A DNA stretch of 11,117 bases from Trachelipus rathkii (lineage: Eukaryota; Arthropoda; Malacostraca; Isopoda; Trachelipodidae), in assembly GCA_015478945.1 (NCBI GenBank), contig JABUQX010028380.1, positions 45,001 through 56,117 on the forward strand. Reading direction: 5' to 3'. The notes below the pieces were generated by a model. It ran no database searches and was not told where the DNA came from. It worked only from the letters and a program-made list of their open reading frames with translations. Every line of letters starts with the position of its first letter. The first letter of the stretch is position 1. Shown piece by piece: positions 7,622 through 11,117 of this stretch. A program made the position numbers and the translations under genes.

Positions 7622-7699
7622 TAAAGATCTTGGAAGATTCTTCACATGAAGTGTCCCATGAATCCAAATCTCTAAATCCAGATTTAACGATCTTTAAGC
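7622..7699 (+). CDS. Possible exon fragment interrupted by hairpin MITE
   Basis: After GATTCAG (AG at 7620-7621) a frame is open to the hairpin element at 7700 and reads KILEDSSHEVSHES and onward, a hydrophilic protein-like sequence. If joined to the donor after 7239 (phase 1), the frame is kept: G plus TA makes GTA. Beyond the hairpin's target duplication, CTCACTCGA/GTGAGA (donor GT at 7854) would have closed the exon before the insertion. All of this is inference; the acceptor has a poor pyrimidine tract and a stop lies only three codons upstream of it. Confidence 0.22.
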
Positions 7700-7835
7700 C
7701 AGGTTTGGCAAAAAGCCATGGATTTTTGGCTTTTTGACTATGGTTAATTGGCTATTTGACCCTTTTAATTTTTCATATAAGAGTCAAATAGCCAATTAAC
7801 CAGAGCCAAATATCCATGGCTTTTTGCCAACCCTG
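7700..7835. mobile_element. Hairpin-type hAT-like MITE, 136 bp
   Basis: Almost the whole element is one inverted repeat. The left arm begins CAGGTTTGGCAAAAAGCCAT and the right arm, reverse-complemented, CAGGGTTGGCAAAAAGCCAT. They continue together through GGTTAATTGGCTATTTGAC to a loop of about 15 AT-rich bases near 7766-7780, the left arm carrying about 8 extra bases. The CAGGG start and the near-match CTTTAAGC (7692-7699) and GTTTAAGC (7838-7845), 7 of 8 identical with a 2-base offset at the right end, fit a hAT element with an 8-bp duplication. A transcript through it would fold into a long stem. Confidence 0.8.
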
Positions 7836-7845
7836 CAGTTTAAGC

Positions 7846-8482
7846 TCACTCGAGTGAGATTTATACATCCTAAAATTTAATTTCTGCTGCAGCGAATCTG
7901 GATTGGTCATATGATGTAAAAAAAAACATTATTATTAACACCTTATTAATTAATTAACTTGGTTTCAATTTTTTGCACGTTATTCTATGAATTTCTGATC
8001 ATTAAAGAGTTTTAAATGAAGTAAATTAATTATCACATATTAATTATTTGAATTTTCATTGGTTTTAATAATTTTAATGATGGTTGTTTGTTACCAAAGT
8101 CTTTTAAATACTTGTTTGCTGCATGTCTTATACTATTTTCTATCAATATTTTTTATTATTAGATTAGGCCTATTTAACATTAAAATAATTAACTAATTGA
8201 TTAAATTAGATAATAACAAATACTTACATTTGTTTAAAATATGTCAGATTATATTTGTTTACATCCAAACTCTCCACAAAAATCAAGTAACTTTAGGAAA
8301 TTCCCAAAATATCCAGAAATCCTCAAAGTAGCAGGATGTAACTCCAGATTGTTGTGAAACACACCTTTCATATTAATTCAGATTTGATAAAAATGTTTTT
8401 AAAAATTTTTATCTTTATTTTTTTTTTCATATACTGTATGGTACTTTCAATTTAGCTTCTCCCACAGAGTGTTTGAGAATTG
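7846..8482. other. AT-rich spacer, one weak micro-exon candidate
   Basis: No gene or repeat is clear. A reasonable splice acceptor TTTCTGCTGCAG ends at 7892 and is followed by CGAATCTGGATTGGTCATAT and a GT at 7916-7917. The 23 bases 7893-7915 would fit a phase-1 donor upstream and read NLDWSYD after the split codon. A single exon this small cannot be claimed from sequence alone. The rest is poly-T and TTAATTAA-like DNA. Confidence 0.35.
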
Positions 8483-8509
8483 TTAGGAACATTAGGAACA
8501 TTAGGAATA
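8483..8509 (-). repeat. 9-bp tandem repeat tail of the LINE
   Basis: Three copies of TTAGGAACA on the plus strand (8483-8491, 8492-8500, 8501-8509, the last with one C to T change); on the element's sense strand the unit is TGTTCCTAA. CR1-like LINEs end in short tandem repeats in place of poly(A), so this marks the 3' terminus and sets the left edge of the element. Confidence 0.72.
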
Positions 8510-8829
8510 TAGAGACAGTAAAAAGCCACATGGGCCTATCGAGACTGCCCCAGTCAACCCACTACCCAAACTTGCTCATGCAAATCCACTAAGCACCCTA
8601 GGGCTTGTCAATTTGTTGTAACTACAAATCCACCAATTTGGCTTAGTCAAAACTACTATGATATATAAATATTGATACCCAAACCATTCCACATCATTTT
8701 AATAACTCAGTTTATAGTCACAACATGCCATCTAACCAATAACTTGCTATAAACCAAAAACCCGGCCAATTTTGGGCTTTCGTCAATATATTTATATGAT
8801 ACCCAAACCCATCCATAAACGAATCTAAA
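8510..8829 (-). other. 3' untranslated part of the CR1-like LINE
   Basis: Between the last readable coding residues (near 8830) and the 9-bp tail no coding frame is seen. Its even base composition, less AT-rich than the spacer below 8480, and its position argue that it belongs to the element. Confidence 0.55.
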
Positions 8830-8949
8830 CCTTTCTTTAAAGGTTGCAATCGAGTCACACTCAACAACCCCCAGCAGCAAATTATTTCAAAATTTAACCA
8901 CCTTATACTGAATGCATGCTTTCTTATATCAAGATGGCATGCTTTCTTC

Positions 8950-9198
8950 TTAATTTCTTATTATGCTCCCCTGGTCACCTGTCCATGTTCTACTATTGAA
9001 AAATTTATTGGTCTCTATGTTATCAATAGCATGTAAATATTTTTTGGAGACTTGTATCATGTCCCCTCTGAGAAACAGTAGAATTCGCCTTTCTACAGAA
9101 AACATTCCTAACTCCTTCAGCCCTCTCCTCTGCATAGCTCTTACCCTCAACCCAAGGAAATCATCCTTGTTGCTCTCCGTTGCACCTCTCTCTAGCAT
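8950..9198 (-). pseudogene. C-terminal domain of the CR1-like LINE
   Basis: Eighty-two codons without a stop. It aligns in order with the region after the reverse transcriptase in CR1-like proteins: an LERVQRRATK-type start (LERGATESNKDD here), RLKELGLFSLEKRR-type centre (GLKELGMFSVERR) and RLRGDMIEVFKILHGIDN-type end (LRGDMIQVSKKYLHAIDNIE). The coding frame continues as ECDSIATFKERF near 8865-8830 after a frameshift, the usual last helix before the stop. Confidence 0.82.
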
Positions 9199-10754
9199 AT
9201 CGAAGTCTTTTCTTAAATATAGGGCCCAAACTTGTGCACAATACTCTATTACTGGCTAACATAGCATTATACAGTTTAACTTATTACTTCCTTGGCTCTT
9301 GTAAACAACATTGCATTTTATTATGCCCAGCATCTTATTAGCTTTATTTCTAGCTTCCAAACATTGATTAGCTTACTTTCAAATTACGTGCTTATAATCA
9401 CACCTAAAAATCTTTTTCTTGGTCCAGAGAGACGAAGCCACTCCCCATTCATATCGTAGTTTTAAAACTTTATTTGAGTAACCTAGGTGAAGAAACCTTA
9501 CACTTTTTACTATTAAAATTCATTTGCCACTTATGCTGCCCACCCAAGAAGTTTATCAAGATCATTTTGAATCTTTATGCATCATTCACTATTCCTACTG
9601 AGGTGGCCACTGGTATCATCTGCAACTTAGAAACCTTGCATTTTAAGTTTCTTGGTCTAAATCATTTATATATGATTGAGGAACAATAGTTGCCCAGCAC
9701 TGAACCCTGTGGGACACCACTCTTCACTATTTCCCATTGATCCAAGTAAAGCCATTTAGTTGTTACACACTGTTTTCTATTTCGCAACAACTCTTTAAAT
9801 CCAACCATGTAACCACTCCACCTATACCCGACATTGGCAATACTTTTTCAATTCAGCCTTATGTGGGGGGAAACCTTATTCGAAAAGCTTACTAAAGTCG
9901 TAAATATACAATATCCAACTGGATCTCCTCGGTCAATGCAGTCGTAAGATGTATTCCATAAATTCTAAAAGGTTTGTCTGACATGACCTACCCTTTCTGA
10001 AAACCCATGCTGGGAGTCGACACTAAAACTTGTTATCTTCTAATATTTCTCTATATGACCTTTCAGTAAATTTTTTTCCAGAACCTTACAACCAGAGATG
10101 TTAGCTAACTGGCCTATAATTTCCCAAATCTTCGTTACTACCTTTATAAATAGGCACAACATACATATGCTGTTTTCCAGTCATCTTGGTACCTCACCAA
10201 ATGTTATAGATCGCTGTAAAAATCAAATACAGTGCCTTTGCAATCGTGCTACTACCTTTCTTTATTATTCTACCAGTATATAGCCATCAGGGCCTGCAAA
10301 GCTTTACTTGGATCAATATTGTCTAGTAAACGTTTTATATCTTGTACATCAAATTCAAATTCTGTAAGTCTATTTGTTACATGATTACAAGAAACTATTA
10401 GTCTCTGAACTATTATTTAATCTTTCCTCGGTAAACACTGAGCAAAATAAGCATTGAAAATGTTGACCCAACTCCTTATCTTGAACTCACTAAATTTTCA
10501 TTCAATTTTAATTGGACCAATTGTCCTATTTCTACTTTTAAAATTTATAAAAAGCTAAAAAAACTTCTTTAGGTCCTTATTACTATTCCTTGCTAAATTA
10601 ATTTTGGCCTCTCTCTTTGCCTTTCTTATTGACTTGGTTAAGTTCATTTTCTATTTTTCCTATAATTTTTCTAAATCATCTTCCCTATTACTACCCTTGA
10701 ATATTTTTTTAAAACATCTTTGCGTCGCTGGATTAATTTTCTCTCTTATCTCTT

Positions 10755-10979
10755 CTATTCCACCAAACAGGTTTCTCTTCGCCACCCTAATGGGTTTTTA
10801 GGGGTTAAAACATACTTGACTGAATATTCATTTAAAATTAAATTTAAAATGTTCCCCACATGATAAAACAGTTTTTGGTCTTTAACCTCTTTATCCCAGT
10901 CAGTTATACTAGCATGTCTCGAAATTTGGTAAAAATCGCCATTTCGGAAATCTATGATCTTTTCCTTATTAACTTGCAA
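10755..10979 (-). pseudogene. Linker between endonuclease and RT of the CR1-like LINE
   Basis: An open frame that follows the SDH end of the endonuclease and carries NKEKIIDFRNGDFYQ and ITDWDKEVKDQKL, the pattern seen where CR1-like proteins read N(F)RRADF and NIDWEE. Its last residues (NPLGWRRE) have slipped out of frame from an expected KPVWWN motif, which reappears in the next frame. Not an independent gene. Confidence 0.72.
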
Positions 10980-11117
10980 TGTGGGCCCAGATTACGCGAC
11001 AAATTAAATTCTAATTATATTATGGTCACTAAGTCGCTAAATTTCTCCTCAACTTCTGAACATTCATCCACAACTTTCATTCATTAGTTAATATTTAAGT
11101 CTAATAGTGCAATCCTC

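Larger units (their letters stand above)
8483..11117 (-). mobile_element. Broken CR1/Jockey-like LINE, 5' end off the window
   Basis: A decayed APE-type non-LTR retrotransposon on the minus strand, unrelated to the one at 3290-4567. In order: end of the endonuclease with SDHNIIRIEFNL (SDH at 11030-11022); a linker with DFRNGDFYQ and TDWDKEVKD (frame 10979-10755); a basic RKAKREAKINLARN stretch near 10620-10580; FCSVFTEE at 10447-10424; GPDGY at 10294-10280; then YKGSNEDLGNYRPVS and HGF.KGRSCQTNLLEF of the reverse transcriptase; motif A as DFSK..F...PH (9899-9860); motif B SGVPQGSVLG at 9721-9692; the catalytic motif as VADDT at 9626-9612; GWAA and KWQMNFNSKKCKV; and a C-terminal domain in an open frame (9198-8950). 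Many frameshifts and stops show it is dead. The 3' end carries a 9-bp repeat tail. The C-terminal block LERGATE...LGLRV...LKELGMFSVERR is characteristic of CR1-like elements. Confidence 0.9.

Noticed and set aside
8963..9259. 98-codon plus-strand frame
   Set aside because: It is the antisense of the CR1-like C-terminal domain.
9474..10801. Plus-strand frames of 61-71 codons
   Set aside because: All are antisense shadows of the minus-strand LINE reverse transcriptase.

Overview
The window looks like eukaryotic, AT-rich nuclear DNA made almost entirely of decayed transposable elements around one short stretch that may be a host exon. It has spliceosomal-type splice sites, APE-type non-LTR retrotransposon remains, hAT transposon remains, long homopolymers and an (AT)n microsatellite, and none of the compact operon layout of a prokaryote. 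The LINE and hAT motifs resemble families common in arthropods, so an arthropod, perhaps a crustacean, is my best guess. That is an inference from remembered family consensus, not a database result.

Layout. Positions 1-1290 hold, on the minus strand, a broken hAT transposase. Its C-terminal dimerisation domain is still readable at 460-185, the TRWNS-type motif is at 983-969, and its last segment has been copied again at the window edge. Positions about 1290-4570 form a block strikingly poor in G on the plus strand. Its right part (about 4567-3290, minus strand) is a broken APE-endonuclease/reverse-transcriptase LINE; the rest (3290-1380) is AT-rich with no readable gene. An (AT)n microsatellite (4583-4718) and homopolymer-rich DNA follow. 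At 5134-6085 lies a 952-bp non-autonomous DNA transposon flanked by TA, with terminal inverted repeats, six copies of a subterminal motif and a nested internal inverted repeat. From 6088 to 6670 there is an inverted repeat around a 33-T run.

The only likely host coding sequence is an exon at about 6703-7239 (plus), bounded by a good splice acceptor and a good donor. I do not recognise its protein. Two small hAT-type elements lie just downstream: one at 7299-7527 with perfect 8-bp target duplications, and one at 7700-7835 that is a near-complete hairpin. Between and after them are short phase-compatible candidate exons at 7622-7699 and 7893-7915, both weakly supported.

From about 8483 to the right edge runs a second, unrelated LINE relic (minus strand, CR1/Jockey-like). 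It can be followed from the SDH end of its endonuclease (11030) through the reverse transcriptase motifs to its C-terminal domain (9198-8950) and a 9-bp tandem repeat tail (8483-8509). Nothing here forms a working gene system: all three autonomous elements carry stops and frameshifts. The points of most interest are the structured TA element, the G-depleted block, and the way hAT elements have landed in or beside a possible host gene.
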